Below are positions 1 to 9,394 of a stretch of 64,000 bases of DNA, in pieces (positions within the stretch are counted from its first letter, which is position 1; every line of letters starts with the position of its first letter). Source of the stretch: Azoarcus indigens (lineage in GTDB: Bacteria; Pseudomonadota; Gammaproteobacteria; Burkholderiales; Rhodocyclaceae); the NCBI RefSeq assembly GCF_004361735.1, contig NZ_SNVV01000021.1, positions 28,893 to 92,892 of the forward strand, in the 5' to 3' direction. A program made the translations under genes and the position numbers. The notes below the pieces were generated by a model. The model did not search any database and was not told the origin of the DNA. It saw nothing but the letters and a program-made list of their open reading frames with translations.

Positions 1-10
1 GTTTCGCTCG

Positions 11-40
11 ACTATACGTTATTCCGACAAAAACGGTCAA
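11..40 (-). promoter_or_regulatory. Minus-strand promoter reading out of the window, probably for iscR
   Basis: On the minus strand TTGACC (35-40) and TATAGT (11-16) are separated by 18 bases, a good sigma-70 promoter pointing left, downstream of cysE. In many proteobacteria cysE is followed by iscR and the isc iron-sulfur genes, so iscR just beyond the edge is a reasonable inference; the gene itself is not in the window. Confidence 0.6.
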
Positions 41-45
41 CTAAT
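18..45 (-). promoter_or_regulatory. IscR type 1-like operator
   Basis: The minus strand reads TTGACC, six bases, then GTCGGA, flanked by TTAG and ATAAC. This resembles the known IscR type 1 site with TTGAC and GTCRR half-sites around an A/T-rich centre. It overlaps the -35 element at 35-40, which is where repression by [2Fe-2S]-IscR acts in Escherichia coli. The assignment is from memory of the consensus. Confidence 0.5.
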
Positions 46-73
46 GCACAGACTATCGCCCCGATAACCCTGA

Positions 74-829
74 TCAATCAACCATTTTCGAAAGCCTCGA
101 GGCATCAAAGGAATCGGCTTTTTCCACCGCGGCGTCCAGCGTGATTCCGGCAGCCTCCAGCCTGTCCATCAGGCACTGCAGGCGGCGGTCGGTTTCCACC
201 GCGTGGTCCAGCAGGCCGTGCAAAGCCTTGGACAAGGGGTCGTCCATGTCGCGGGTCACACCGTAGGCGGAAAAGCCCATTTGCTCCGCCTTCTGCGCCC
301 TGGCGCTGTCGCGCTCGGGATCGAGGATGCGCGCCGGATTGCCGACGGCCGTCGCGCCGGCCGGCACCGGCTTCACCACTACCGCGTTGGAGCCGATCTT
401 GGCGCCATCGCCGACGGTGAATCCACCCAGCACCTTCGCCCCGGCGCCGACGACGACGCCCCTGCCCAGCGTGGGATGGCGCTTGGTACCGCGATACAGC
501 GAGGTGCCTCCCAGCGTCACCGCCTGGTAGATGGTGCAGTCGTCGCCAATCTCGGCGGTCTCGCCGATCACCACGCCCATGCCGTGATCGATGAAGACGC
601 GCCGGCCTATCCGGGCGCCGGGATGGATCTCGATGCCGGTGAGGAAGCGGCTGAGGTGACTGATGAAGCGGCCGAGCCAGAACCAGCGCCGATTCCAGGC
701 CCGATGCGCCAAGCGGTGAAACATCAATGCATGGATGCCCGGATAACAGGTGAGGACTTCCCAGGTCGAACGCGCAGCGGGATCCCGCTCACGGACGCTG
801 GTCAGATCTTCACGCAATTGGGCGAACAT
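74..829 (-). CDS. cysE: Serine O-acetyltransferase
   Basis: Transfers acetyl from acetyl-CoA to L-serine, the committed step of cysteine synthesis in the cytoplasm. The 251-residue product has a short helical N-terminal part (about 1-60) and then a left-handed beta-helix of hexapeptide repeats from about residue 66 to 175. Asp81-His82 lie in the [10 protein letters not shown] segment that carries the catalytic His and Asp in CysE. The frame runs 13 codons further upstream, but the ATG at 829 gives the usual MFAQLREDL beginning and family length. It follows trmJ on the same strand by 89 bases and precedes a likely iscR promoter. The C-terminal tail beyond the helix is long compared with enterobacterial CysE. 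Confidence 0.95.
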   Translation of the reverse strand: MFAQLREDLTSVRERDPAARSTWEVLTCYPGIHALMFHRLAHRAWNRRWFWLGRFISHLSRFLTGIEIHPGARIGRRVFIDHGMGVVIGETAEIGDDCTIYQAVTLGGTSLYRGTKRHPTLGRGVVVGAGAKVLGGFTVGDGAKIGSNAVVVKPVPAGATAVGNPARILDPERDSARAQKAEQMGFSAYGVTRDMDDPLSKALHGLLDHAVETDRRLQCLMDRLEAAGITLDAAVEKADSFDASRLSKMVD

Positions 830-918
830 GGAATGCAATCTCCGCGGGGCAAAAAAGCGGGCCCGCATCGTGGCGGGCCTATCAGCCTTGAAACTGGCAG
901 GGTTAATTTCCGACTATT

Positions 919-1653
919 TTAATCGACTTTACGCTGAAAGCTAGTCAGCATGCCGCGCAGGATGCCCACCTCTTCCTTCTCCAGCCGCACACGGCCGAAC
1001 AGGCGGCGCAGGCGGGGAATCAGGCGGCGGGGGTTCTCCGGGTCGTGGAAGCCGCTTTCGATGACGGCCTTTTCGAGATGACCGAAAAAGCCCTCGACTT
1101 CATCGTGCGTGGCAGGTTGAGCCGGATTTTCATCGCCGAATACCGGCGCCGGCTGCATTGCGCTCATACGCAATTCGTAGCTCAGCAGTTGTACGGCGGA
1201 GCCCAGATTCAGGGAGGAGAAAGCGGGGTTCGTGGGGATGGTCACCGGCATCGAGCAGAGGGCGACTTCCTCGTTGCTGAGGCCACTGCTTTCACTGCCG
1301 AACACGATGGCGACGTCACCCCGCCGGGTATAGGCCAGTACCTGGCCCGCAGCCTCTCTCGCGGTAACCCGCGGCAGACTCAACTCACGCCGCCGCGCGG
1401 TCACTGCGGCAGCCAGCACGGTGCCAGCAAGCGCTTCTTCCAGACTGCCCACTACCCGGGCAGTTGCCAGCACGTCATCCGCGCCGGAGGCCCGGGCATC
1501 TGCCACCGGGCTGGGAAATTCGGCCGGCTGCACCAGCCACAGGGACTTCAGCCCCATCGTTTTCATCGCCCGGGCCGCAGCCCCGATATTGCCAGGGTGA
1601 CTGGGATGGGAAAGGACGATACGGATGCGGTCGAGCGCGTCAGCGCCGTTCAT
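919..1653 (-). CDS. trmJ: tRNA (cytidine/uridine-2'-O-)-methyltransferase TrmJ
   Basis: SPOUT-family methyltransferase expected to 2'-O-methylate position 32 of several tRNAs using SAM. The 244-residue protein shows the family motifs in order: [18 protein letters not shown] (14-31), [13 protein letters not shown] (117-129) and [17 protein letters not shown] (139-155), which form the knotted SAM site. The ATG at 1653 is chosen because [14 protein letters not shown] starts directly at the fold; the upstream in-frame extension is low-complexity and overlaps suhB. No Shine-Dalgarno sequence is visible before this ATG, so the mRNA may have a very short leader. It is divergent from suhB and first in a trmJ-cysE unit. 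Confidence 0.93.
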   Translation of the reverse strand: MNGADALDRIRIVLSHPSHPGNIGAAARAMKTMGLKSLWLVQPAEFPSPVADARASGADDVLATARVVGSLEEALAGTVLAAAVTARRRELSLPRVTAREAAGQVLAYTRRGDVAIVFGSESSGLSNEEVALCSMPVTIPTNPAFSSLNLGSAVQLLSYELRMSAMQPAPVFGDENPAQPATHDEVEGFFGHLEKAVIESGFHDPENPRRLIPRLRRLFGRVRLEKEEVGILRGMLTSFQRKVD

Positions 1654-1747
1654 ATTAAAATCCGGTGTTTTTCGTATTCGATCGCGACGGGAACAGGGGC
1701 TGCGGCCTCGCCCGGCACGATCTGCCGAACCTAGCCGAGACCTTCGC

Positions 1748-2560
1748 ATGCATCCCACCCTGAACATCGCAGTTAAAGCAGCCCGACGGGCCGCCAGTGT
1801 CATCAACCGGGCGTCCACCCAACTCGATCTGCTCACTGTGCAAACGAAGTCGCCCAACGATTTCGTCACCGAAGTGGACCGGGCTGCAGAGGACGCGATC
1901 GTCGAAGTGTTGCGCGACGCCTATCCGGGGCACGGGATTCTAGCAGAGGAGTCCGGCGAACTCGGGCCGGCGAACGGCGAGGAAAGCGAGTTCACCTGGA
2001 TCATCGATCCGCTGGACGGCACCACCAACTTCATCCACGGCTTCCCGCAGTACGCCATCTCCATCGCCCTGACCAAGGGCGGCGCGTTGGAGCATGGCGT
2101 GGTGTACGACCCCATCCGCAACGAGCTCTTCACCGCCAGCCGTGGCAGCGGCGCCTTCCTGAACGACCGCCGCATCCGCGTCTCCCGCCGCAACCGGCTC
2201 GCCGATGCGCTGCTGGGCACCGGCTTCCCCTACCGCAAGTTCGACCATGCGGATGCCTACTTGGCCACGTTCAAGGAACTGACGCAGAAGTCCGCCGGCA
2301 TCCGCCGCCCGGGTGCAGCCGCGCTGGATCTCGCCTACGTGGCTTGCGGCCGGCTGGACGGCTTCTGGGAAATGGGGCTGGCGCCGTGGGACATGGCTGC
2401 CGGTACCTTGCTGATCCAGGAAGCGGGCGGCCTGGTTTCCGACTTCGCCGGCGAGGCCAACCACATGACCACCGGCAACCTCGTCGCCGGCACGCCCAAG
2501 GTGTTCGGGCAGTTGCTGCCCATCGTCCAGGCTTACCGGCCGGCCAATCTGCCGGCCTGA
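1748..2560 (+). CDS. suhB: Inositol-1-monophosphatase SuhB
   Basis: Mg2+-dependent, Li+-sensitive phosphatase of the inositol monophosphatase fold. SuhB also takes part in rRNA transcription antitermination complexes in Escherichia coli. The 270-residue product has the metal-binding EESG (67-70), [12 protein letters not shown] (87-98) and a C-terminal [18 protein letters not shown] segment near 212-230. The ATG at 1748 gives [15 protein letters not shown], the normal family start; the longer frame from 1625 overlaps the divergent trmJ start and is not used. The 94-base gap to trmJ must hold both promoters. Confidence 0.95.
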   Translation: MHPTLNIAVKAARRAASVINRASTQLDLLTVQTKSPNDFVTEVDRAAEDAIVEVLRDAYPGHGILAEESGELGPANGEESEFTWIIDPLDGTTNFIHGFPQYAISIALTKGGALEHGVVYDPIRNELFTASRGSGAFLNDRRIRVSRRNRLADALLGTGFPYRKFDHADAYLATFKELTQKSAGIRRPGAAALDLAYVACGRLDGFWEMGLAPWDMAAGTLLIQEAGGLVSDFAGEANHMTTGNLVAGTPKVFGQLLPIVQAYRPANLPA

Positions 2561-2564
2561 CGAA

Positions 2565-2587
2565 GCGGGCCCCTGCATAGGGCCCGC
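2565..2587. terminator. Bidirectional stem-loop between suhB and the 82-residue gene
   Basis: GCGGGCCC (2565-2572) and GGGCCCGC (2580-2587) form a perfect 8-bp GC stem with a 7-base loop, between two convergent gene ends. No strong T-run follows on either strand, so termination efficiency is uncertain. Confidence 0.45.
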
Positions 2588-2593
2588 GTGGCT

Positions 2594-2842
2594 TCAATGC
2601 CGGGCGGTCAGCGCGCCGACGTGCACATGGCGGCCGGAGCGCCCGCCCACCCGGGCAAGTACCGAGGGCGGCGTGCCTTCGGCAAACTCGATCAGGTAGC
2701 CAGCCACCATGCCATTGCGGTCCAGCTCCTGCCTGTCGTTGATCACCCAGCGCAGAACATCTTCCACGCCGATTCCCAGGGTCGCGGCCAGGATCTCGGC
2801 CTTGGCGTAGTCGCTGTCCGCGCGGGATTGGGGCTTGTCCAT
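2594..2842 (-). CDS. Conserved-looking small protein of unknown function
   Basis: 82 residues, soluble, with no signal peptide or membrane segment. The N-terminal half (MDKPQSRADSDYAKAEILAA) looks helical; a middle stretch around VEDVLRWVINDRQELDRNG resembles a small alpha-helical or HTH-like unit, and the C-terminal part is Gly/Val/His-rich. A very good Shine-Dalgarno sequence (AAGGAGG, 7 bases before the ATG) supports it as a real gene. It is convergent with suhB and divergent from mutS. I do not recognise the family. Confidence 0.7.
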   Translation of the reverse strand: MDKPQSRADSDYAKAEILAATLGIGVEDVLRWVINDRQELDRNGMVAGYLIEFAEGTPPSVLARVGGRSGRHVHVGALTARH

Positions 2843-2896
2843 CTCAGACCTCCTTAGCGTGATTCAAGGGAAGGTCTGGGGGTGACTTCCCGACGG

Positions 2897-2911
2897 CGGG
2901 GAAATTCCCCG
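2897..2911. repeat. Short dyad upstream of mutS
   Basis: CGGGGAA-A-TTCCCCG is a perfect 7-bp inverted repeat with one central base, in the 254-base divergent gap between the 82-residue gene and mutS. The spacing is compatible with a dimeric repressor site or a chance palindrome. The rest of the gap shows a possible mutS -10 TAATAC near 3053, with no clear -35. Confidence 0.3.
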
Positions 2912-3096
2912 GCGCGCGAGAATAGACGCTGAACGGCGGGAAGCGGGCGCCGACACCCCGACAGGAAAGGTGAAGCGCATCACATATCATTCCCCGCCGC
3001 GCCGCGCGTGAGCAGCGGAAACCGCCCCGGCCCTGTGGCTGCCGCCCGCCGGTAATACAACAGCGCCAGAACATTTCGGATAAATCGGTTACAGCC

Positions 3097-5688
3097 GTGA
3101 AGAACAGCCAGCAGACATCCGCACGGGAACCCATCGAAAGCCACACGCCGATGATGCAGCAGTACCTGCGCATCAAGGAGCAGCACCCGGACACGCTGCT
3201 CTTCTACCGCATGGGCGATTTTTACGAACTCTTCTTCGAAGATGCCGAGAAGGCCGCCCGGCTGCTGGACATCACCCTGACCACGCGCGGCCAGTCCGCC
3301 GGGCAGCCGATCAAGATGGCCGGCGTGCCCTTCCATGCGCTGGAGCAATACCTGGCCCGCCTGGTGAAGCTGGGCGAATCGGTGGTGATCGCCGAGCAGG
3401 TAGGTGAGCCGGGCGCGACCAAGGGGCCGATGGAGCGCGCCGTCAGCCGCATCGTCACCCCGGGAACGCTGACCGACGCCGCGCTGCTGGACGACCGCCG
3501 CGACTCCCTGCTGCTGGCCGCCAATCTGCATCGCGGCACGTTGGCGATGGCGTGGCTCAATCTTGCCAATGGCGACTTCCGGCTGATGGAGTGCCCGGCC
3601 GAATCGCTCCAGGCCCAGTTCGAGCGCCTGCGCCCGGCCGAAGTGCTGATTCCCGACGGCCTCTCCCTGCCGCTGCTGGAGACGCTCTCCCCGGCCCTGC
3701 GCCGACTGGCCGACTGGCAGTTCGATGCCGAGACCGGAGTGCGCCTGCTCACTGGCCATTTCGGCACCCGCGACCTCGCCGGCTTCGGCCTCGAAGGCCC
3801 TTCCCTGTGCCTGGGCACGGCGGCGGCACTGTATGAGTACGCCAAGGCCACGCAGCGCCAGAGCCTGGCGCACATCACCGGACTGACGGTAGAGCGGGAG
3901 TCGGAGTACCTGCGCCTGGACGCCGCCACCCGCCGCAACCTGGAACTCACCGAGACGCTGCGGGGCGAGTCCTCGCCCACGCTCCTCTCCCTGCTGGACA
4001 GCTGCGTCACCAGCATGGGCTCGCGCTGGCTGCGCCACGCGCTGCACCATCCGTTGCGCGAACGGCACATCCCGGAAGCGCGCCATGCCGCAGTGGCCGA
4101 ACTCGTCGGCACTGGCGACGGCCGCTGCAACGACGCAGTCCGCGGCGCGCTGCGCGGCATCGCCGACGTAGACCGCATCACCGCCCGCATCGCTCTGCGC
4201 AACGCCCGGCCGCGCGACCTTTCCGCCTTGCGCGAAAGCCTGGTCCGCCTGCCCGAGCTCAGCATCGCCCTGGAGAGTACCGGCAGCCCGCTGTTGCTGC
4301 AGGTAAGGAATACGCTGGACGTTCCCGGCGCAGCGCTGGAACTGCTGGCGCGCTCCATCGCCGACGAACCCGCGGCCATGGTGCGCGACGGCGGCGTGAT
4401 CGCCCCCGGCTACGATGCCGAACTGGACGAGCTGCGCGGCATCCAGAACAACTGCGGCGAATTCCTGCTCGCACTGGAAACCCGCGAGCGCGAGCGCAGC
4501 GGCATTGCCGGCCTCAAGGTGGAGTTCAACAAGGTGCATGGCTTCTACATCGAAGTCAGCCGCGCCAACGCCGAAAAAGTGCCGGACGACTACCGTCGCC
4601 GCCAGACGCTGAAGAACGCCGAGCGCTACATCACGCCGGAACTGAAGGCCTTCGAGGACAAGGCGCTGTCCGCCCAGGAACGCGCGCTGGCACGCGAGAA
4701 GATGCTGTACGAGGCCATTCTCGACCAGCTCGCCGAACACATCCCGACGCTGCAGCGCATCGCGCGCGCCCTCGCCTGCCTGGACGGGCTCGCCGCCTTC
4801 GCCCATGCGGCGGTGCGCTATGGCTATGTGCAACCCGGCTTCGCCGATCAGCCCGGCGTCAGCATCAGCGGCGGCCGCCACCCGGTGGTAGAACGGCAGG
4901 TCGAAAATTTCATCCAGAACGACTGCAGGCTGGCCGCCACCCGCCGCATGCTGATGATCACCGGCCCGAACATGGGCGGTAAATCCACCTTCATGCGCCA
5001 GGTGGCACTGATCTGCCTGCTGGCGCACGTCGGCAGCTTCGTGCCGGCGGACGCGGCGCGGCTGGGGCCGCTGGATGCCATCTTTACCCGCATCGGCGCC
5101 TCCGACGACCTCGCCTCCGGCCGCTCCACTTTCATGGTGGAGATGACCGAGGCGGCCGCCATCCTGCACGGCGCCACCGAGCACAGCCTGGTGCTGATGG
5201 ACGAGATCGGCCGCGGCACCTCGACCTTCGATGGCCTCGCCCTCGCCTTCGCCATCGCCCGCCAGTTGCTGGAGAAGAACCGCAGCCTGACGCTGTTCGC
5301 CACCCACTACTTCGAACTGACCCGACTCAACGGCGAATACCCGGAATGCGCGAACGTGCACCTGGACGCGGTGGAGCATGGCCACCGCATCGTCTTCCTG
5401 CACGCACTGGAGGAAGGCCCTGCCAGCCAGAGTTACGGTATCGAGGTGGCGGCGCTGGCCGGCATCCCCGCCAGCGTCATCCGCGACGCCAAGCGCCGCC
5501 TGCGCTCGCTGGAGAACCGGGAGATAGAGGCCGGCCCGCAGGCGGATCTCTTCGTCGGCCTGCCGGATCTTGAGCCGGAGCCGCTGTCCCATCCGGTACT
5601 CACCAGCCTGGCGGAGATCGACCCGGATGCGCTCACGCCGCGAGAGGCGCTGGAGCACCTCTACGCCCTGAAGCGGATGTCCTCATGA
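3097..5688 (+). CDS. mutS: DNA mismatch repair ATPase MutS
   Basis: Recognises base mismatches and small loops and recruits MutL. The 863-residue length is normal. The N-terminal mismatch-wedge motif is Phe42-Tyr43-Glu44 in GDFYELFF, followed by connector, lever and clamp domains. The C-terminal ABC-type ATPase has Walker [10 protein letters not shown] (about 623-631) and Walker [17 protein letters not shown] (about 695-710), then an ATHYFEL switch. The start is GTG at 3097 with a poor Shine-Dalgarno; an internal ATG pair at 3151 just before QQYLRIKEQ is an alternative start. The stop overlaps the next gene's ATG by four bases. Confidence 0.98.
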   Translation: MKNSQQTSAREPIESHTPMMQQYLRIKEQHPDTLLFYRMGDFYELFFEDAEKAARLLDITLTTRGQSAGQPIKMAGVPFHALEQYLARLVKLGESVVIAEQVGEPGATKGPMERAVSRIVTPGTLTDAALLDDRRDSLLLAANLHRGTLAMAWLNLANGDFRLMECPAESLQAQFERLRPAEVLIPDGLSLPLLETLSPALRRLADWQFDAETGVRLLTGHFGTRDLAGFGLEGPSLCLGTAAALYEYAKATQRQSLAHITGLTVERESEYLRLDAATRRNLELTETLRGESSPTLLSLLDSCVTSMGSRWLRHALHHPLRERHIPEARHAAVAELVGTGDGRCNDAVRGALRGIADVDRITARIALRNARPRDLSALRESLVRLPELSIALESTGSPLLLQVRNTLDVPGAALELLARSIADEPAAMVRDGGVIAPGYDAELDELRGIQNNCGEFLLALETRERERSGIAGLKVEFNKVHGFYIEVSRANAEKVPDDYRRRQTLKNAERYITPELKAFEDKALSAQERALAREKMLYEAILDQLAEHIPTLQRIARALACLDGLAAFAHAAVRYGYVQPGFADQPGVSISGGRHPVVERQVENFIQNDCRLAATRRMLMITGPNMGGKSTFMRQVALICLLAHVGSFVPADAARLGPLDAIFTRIGASDDLASGRSTFMVEMTEAAAILHGATEHSLVLMDEIGRGTSTFDGLALAFAIARQLLEKNRSLTLFATHYFELTRLNGEYPECANVHLDAVEHGHRIVFLHALEEGPASQSYGIEVAALAGIPASVIRDAKRRLRSLENREIEAGPQADLFVGLPDLEPEPLSHPVLTSLAEIDPDALTPREALEHLYALKRMSS

Positions 5689-6446
5689 GCGGCACGCCCA
5701 TCGATATCTCTGAAAGCAGTGGCGTGCGCTACCTGCACTTCGGCTCGGACTGGGTGCAGGGCGCGATGCGCATCCGCCGCCCCTATGACCTGGAACTGGC
5801 CTACACCCGGGAGATGATGGCCGGCCTGCTGCTGCGCGTCGATTCGGGATGGCCGCGGCGGGCACTGCTGATCGGCCTCGGCGCTGCGTCCCTGACCAAG
5901 TTCATGCACCGCCATTGCCCGCAATGCCGGATGGACGTAGTCGAGATCGAGCCAGCGGTGGTCGCCGCTGCCCGCCAGTTTTTCCGCCTGCCGGCGGAGG
6001 ACGAGCGCCTGAGCATCCACATCGCCGACGGCGCCGAGCACATAGAGCGCTACGCCGGCGAACCCTACGACTACATCCTGGTGGATGGCTTCGACCGCAA
6101 TGCCCGCGCCGGCGGCCTGGACACGCTCGCCTTCTACCAGGCCGCCCGGGACAAGCTCAGCGCCCAGGGGCTGCTTTCGGTGAACCTGTTCGGCCGCTCC
6201 AAGGGCTACAAAACCAGCCTGGGCCGCATCATCGAAACCTTCGCAGACAGGGCGCTGGCCTTCCCGTCCTGCGACAGCGGCAATGTCGTCGCCTTCGCGG
6301 CGACCGGAGAGGAAATCGCCCTGCCGATGGAGGAACTGCGCGGCAGGGCCAGCCGGCTCAAGCAGGACACCGGCCTGGATCTGCTGGCGACGGTAAGTCG
6401 CCTGGAGGCCGCCGGCAGCGTGCCCGGCGGGGTGCTGCGGCTGTAG
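5685..6446 (+). CDS. Spermidine synthase-like methyltransferase-fold protein
   Basis: 253 residues with the Rossmann fold of the polyamine aminopropyltransferase family: glycine-rich [15 protein letters not shown] (about 60-74), then the acidic [18 protein letters not shown] (about 83-100) binding the nucleoside, and ADGAEHIE plus DYILVDGFD further on. It is shorter than classical SpeE and lacks the complete N-terminal beta domain, so the substrate is uncertain. Translationally coupled to mutS through an ATGA overlap, though no functional link to repair is evident. Start at ATG 5685. Confidence 0.75.
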   Translation: MSGTPIDISESSGVRYLHFGSDWVQGAMRIRRPYDLELAYTREMMAGLLLRVDSGWPRRALLIGLGAASLTKFMHRHCPQCRMDVVEIEPAVVAAARQFFRLPAEDERLSIHIADGAEHIERYAGEPYDYILVDGFDRNARAGGLDTLAFYQAARDKLSAQGLLSVNLFGRSKGYKTSLGRIIETFADRALAFPSCDSGNVVAFAATGEEIALPMEELRGRASRLKQDTGLDLLATVSRLEAAGSVPGGVLRL

Positions 6447-6549
6447 GCGGCCGGGAAAGACTGAGGAGGTACGCCGGGAAGCGGCCCACGCGCCACCTCT
6501 GTCTCCACGCTTTCCAGGCAGGCCGATCAAACCCGGCTACCGGCGCACT

Positions 6550-7275
6550 TCAAGCGGCGGCCGCCTCCTCGGCCGGCGCCGGTTCCTTCCACAGGCACAG
6601 GCCCTTGTTGGCCTTCTCGATCTCGCCCAGCACCTTGTCGTGGCCAAGCAGTTCTTCGGCTGTGGCGCGCAGCACCTTCAGCGGCGGCCGCTCCATCGGC
6701 AGGCCGCCCTCCTCGACCACACCCGGCGCCGGCTCCTCGAGCGCCATGATCAGGCTCTCCTGGCCGCGCGTCATCGCCAGGTAGACCTCCGCCAGCAGTT
6801 CCGAGTCCAGCAAGGCGCCGTGCAACGTACGGTGACCGTTGTCGATCTCGTAGCGTTCGCACAGCGCGTCCAGCGATGCCTTCTTGCCGGGGTTCTGCTC
6901 CTTGGCCATGCGCAAGGTATCGATCACCTCGCGGCAGAGCACGTCCAGCTTGGGACGCTTGAGCAGGCTCAGTTCATGGTTGAGGAAGCCGACGTCGAAG
7001 CTGGCGTTGTGGATGATGAGGTCGGCGTCGCGCACGAACTCTTCGAACTCTTCGGCGATGGCCGAAAAGGTGGGCTTGTCCGCCAGGAATTCCTCGGTGA
7101 TGCCGTGCACCGCGATCGCCTCGGCGTCGATGCTGCGCTGCGGATTGATGTAGACATGGAAATGCCGGCCGGTGAGGCTGCGGTTGAGCAGTTCCACGCA
7201 GCCGATCTCGATCACGCGGTCGCCGTTGCGCCAGTCCAGGCCGGTGGTTTCCGTGTCGAGCACGATCTGTCGCAT
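6550..7275 (-). CDS. dnaQ: DNA polymerase III epsilon subunit (3'-5' proofreading exonuclease)
   Basis: DEDDh exonuclease that proofreads within the Pol III core. The 241-residue protein has ExoI Asp7/Glu9 in LDTETTGLD, ExoII Asp94 in HNASFDVGF, and ExoIII His152/Asp157 in HGALLDSELLAEVY. The C-terminal extension beyond about residue 175 is Pro/Glu/Ala-rich and should contain the alpha-subunit binding segment. ATG 7275 follows AAGGGGAT; the frame extends 52 codons further upstream into rnhA but those residues are Arg-rich shadow. It lies 44 bases after rnhA, the common rnhA-dnaQ pairing. Confidence 0.95.
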   Translation of the reverse strand: MRQIVLDTETTGLDWRNGDRVIEIGCVELLNRSLTGRHFHVYINPQRSIDAEAIAVHGITEEFLADKPTFSAIAEEFEEFVRDADLIIHNASFDVGFLNHELSLLKRPKLDVLCREVIDTLRMAKEQNPGKKASLDALCERYEIDNGHRTLHGALLDSELLAEVYLAMTRGQESLIMALEEPAPGVVEEGGLPMERPPLKVLRATAEELLGHDKVLGEIEKANKGLCLWKEPAPAEEAAAA

Positions 7276-7319
7276 GTGATCCCCTTGCTTGTTTCTGCTT
7301 GATCTTCGCCGGGAGCCGT

Positions 7320-7778
7320 TCAGGGCTCGACCGGCCGGCCGCTCTTGCGCGTCGCGTCCACGCCACGGCGCGCGAGCGCGTCCGCACGTTCGTTTTCCGG
7401 ATGGCCATTGTGGCCGCGCACCCATAGCCACTTCACCTGGTGGGCGCTGGCCGCCTCATCCAGGGCCCGCCACAGGTCGGCGTTCTTCACCGGCTCCTTG
7501 GAAGCGGTCTTCCAGCCTCGCGCTTTCCAGCCGTGGATCCACTCGGAAATGCCTTTCTGCACGTACTGGCTGTCGGTATGCACCCGGGCGATGACCGGCC
7601 GCTTGAGTTGGCCCAGGGCGCGGATCACCGCCAGAAGTTCCATCCGGTTGTTGGTGGTCTGCGGCTCACCACCCCAGATCTCCTTCTCGTGCTCCCCTGA
7701 GCGCAGGATCGCGCCCCAGCCACCCGGGCCCGGGTTTCCGCTGCAGGCGCCATCGGTATAGATATCGACTTCTTCCAT
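7320..7778 (-). CDS. rnhA: Ribonuclease HI
   Basis: Degrades the RNA strand of RNA-DNA hybrids. The 152 residues match the bacterial RNase HI length. Catalytic residues are Asp9 ([14 protein letters not shown]), Glu47 (NNRMELLAV), Asp69 (HTDSQYV) and Asp133 (NERADALA). The basic handle region is present around residues 82-100 ([18 protein letters not shown]). It sits between the methyltransferase gene and dnaQ on the minus strand with short gaps, so the three are likely co-transcribed. Confidence 0.97.
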   Translation of the reverse strand: MEEVDIYTDGACSGNPGPGGWGAILRSGEHEKEIWGGEPQTTNNRMELLAVIRALGQLKRPVIARVHTDSQYVQKGISEWIHGWKARGWKTASKEPVKNADLWRALDEAASAHQVKWLWVRGHNGHPENERADALARRGVDATRKSGRPVEP

Positions 7779-7817
7779 TCTCTTTTCCGTCCAACCTTTC
7801 TGGCCGCGCCAGTTCTT

Positions 7818-8540
7818 CTATTGTGTGGCGTCCTCGTTCCGCTGGGCGACGGTGGAAAGGCGTTTCGCGGTAGCGCGCTTCTCCCGCCAGTTCGGCATGA
7901 TCACCCGCATGCCCTGCACCCGCTTCACACCCTGCAGCATGTAGCTGCCGCCACAGACCGGCCACCAGCGGTCGCCCGCCTTGTCCATGAAACGCCAGCG
8001 CTCCAACCACTTGGTACTGGTCACCGCCGGCGCGTAACAACCGAAACTGCCCGATTGCGTCTCGAAACCCAACAGGGTCAGCCAATCCTTCACTCGACCT
8101 ACCGACAGGTACTGACCGCGCCAGGGATAACTCCCCTGCCCCCGCACCGCCAGCCGGCGGGCACCCCACAGGCTGAAGGGATTCAGCCCGGCGATGACCA
8201 CGCTGCCTTCCGGTACCAGCACCCGCTCCACCTCGCGCAGAACCTGGTGCGGACGGGGGGCAAACTCCAGCACATGCGGCAGCACCACCAGATCCAGGCT
8301 GGCGGTGGCAAAAGGCAACGCATCCTCGAGCGCGAACACGCCCACCTCGCCGCTACGGCCACAGCGGAAGCGGAAGGGCATGCGGTTTGCTCTCAGGAAA
8401 TCGATCTCGGGCAGACCGACCTGCAGGGCGTTGTAGCCGAAGATATCGGCCAGCAGGATGTCGAACTTGGCCTGCTCCCATTCGAGCAGGTATCGCCCCT
8501 GGGGTGTCGCCAGCCAGTCAGACAGGCTGAGGATTGACAT
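7818..8540 (-). CDS. Class I SAM-dependent methyltransferase (type 11)
   Basis: 240 residues. The post-I/motif II region LPFATASLDLVVLPHVLEF (about 75-93) followed by PHQVLREVERVLVPEGSVVI (about 96-116) is typical of methyltransferase type 11 proteins. The N-terminal SAM motif I is degenerate, with no clear GxGxG, so activity should not be assumed. Homologues of this kind commonly sit between gloB and rnhA in betaproteobacteria, as here. The start at 8540 leaves only 29 bases to the divergent gloB ATG, so promoters of the two genes must overlap coding sequence or each other. Confidence 0.8.
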   Translation of the reverse strand: MSILSLSDWLATPQGRYLLEWEQAKFDILLADIFGYNALQVGLPEIDFLRANRMPFRFRCGRSGEVGVFALEDALPFATASLDLVVLPHVLEFAPRPHQVLREVERVLVPEGSVVIAGLNPFSLWGARRLAVRGQGSYPWRGQYLSVGRVKDWLTLLGFETQSGSFGCYAPAVTSTKWLERWRFMDKAGDRWWPVCGGSYMLQGVKRVQGMRVIMPNWREKRATAKRLSTVAQRNEDATQ

Positions 8541-8569
8541 GGATGGTCAGCGCTTCAAAATCGGGACTT

Positions 8570-9349
8570 ATGGACGCCATTATCCCTCTTCCCGCCTTTC
8601 GCGATAACTACATCTGGCTTCTTCGTCGCGGCCGCCACGCTGTCGTGGTCGATCCGGGCGACGCAGCGCCTGTGCAGGCCTACCTCCAGGCCGAGGATCT
8701 GGCCTTGAGCGCGATCCTCGTCACCCACCACCATCCGGACCATGTCGGCGGCCTCGGCGAGCTGCTGGACGCTGCACCGCTTAGCGCCAAAGAAATACCG
8801 GTGTTCGGTCCCGGCCGGGAGAACATCGCCGGCGTGAACCGGCCGGTGATGGAGGGCGATACCGTCGTGCTGCCGGACCTGAAGCTTACGCTCGGCGTGC
8901 TGGACGTGCCCGGCCATACCGCCGGCCATGTCGCCTACTACGGGGAGACGCTGCTGTTCTGCGGCGACACGTTGTTCTCTGCCGGTTGCGGGCGCCTGTT
9001 CGAAGGCAGCCCGGCCCAGATGGCCGCCTCGCTGGCCAAGTTCAACGCCTTGCCAGCCGAGACCCGGGTGTATTGCACCCATGAGTACACCTTATCCAAT
9101 CTGGCGTTCTCCCGCGCGGCCGAGCCCCACAACCCGGCGCGCGACGAATACGCCCACTGGTGCGAAGCGCAACGGGCGGGCGGCAAGCCCACCCTGCCCA
9201 GCACCATTGCCCGGGAACGCGCCATCAATCCCTTCCTGCGCACGCAGGAGGCCGGGGTGATCGCCGCGGTAACCCAGCATGCCGGGACGCCGCCGGCGGA
9301 TGCGGTTGCCTGTCTGGCAGCGCTGCGGGCCTGGAAAGACGTCTTTTGA
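8570..9349 (+). CDS. gloB: Hydroxyacylglutathione hydrolase (glyoxalase II)
   Basis: Hydrolyses S-D-lactoylglutathione, the second step of methylglyoxal detoxification. The 259-residue metallo-beta-lactamase-fold protein has the metal motif HHHPDH at 53-58, followed by the glyoxalase motifs VPGHTAGHVAYY (about 113-124), FCGDTLFSAGCGRLFEG (about 129-145) and CTHEYTLSN (about 169-177). ATG 8570 gives the typical MDAIIPLPAFRDNYIW start; the 12 upstream codons in frame are discarded. Convergent with the response regulator gene 45 bases downstream. Confidence 0.96.
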   Translation: MDAIIPLPAFRDNYIWLLRRGRHAVVVDPGDAAPVQAYLQAEDLALSAILVTHHHPDHVGGLGELLDAAPLSAKEIPVFGPGRENIAGVNRPVMEGDTVVLPDLKLTLGVLDVPGHTAGHVAYYGETLLFCGDTLFSAGCGRLFEGSPAQMAASLAKFNALPAETRVYCTHEYTLSNLAFSRAAEPHNPARDEYAHWCEAQRAGGKPTLPSTIARERAINPFLRTQEAGVIAAVTQHAGTPPADAVACLAALRAWKDVF

Positions 9350-9394
9350 GGGACTCGCCCCTGCGGCGCATGAGGCGCAAGCACCCCGGCAGCC

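Noticed and set aside
2980..5658. 892-codon open frame antisense to mutS
   Set aside because: High-GC shadow of a certain gene; His/Gln/Gly/Ala-rich translation without any domain.
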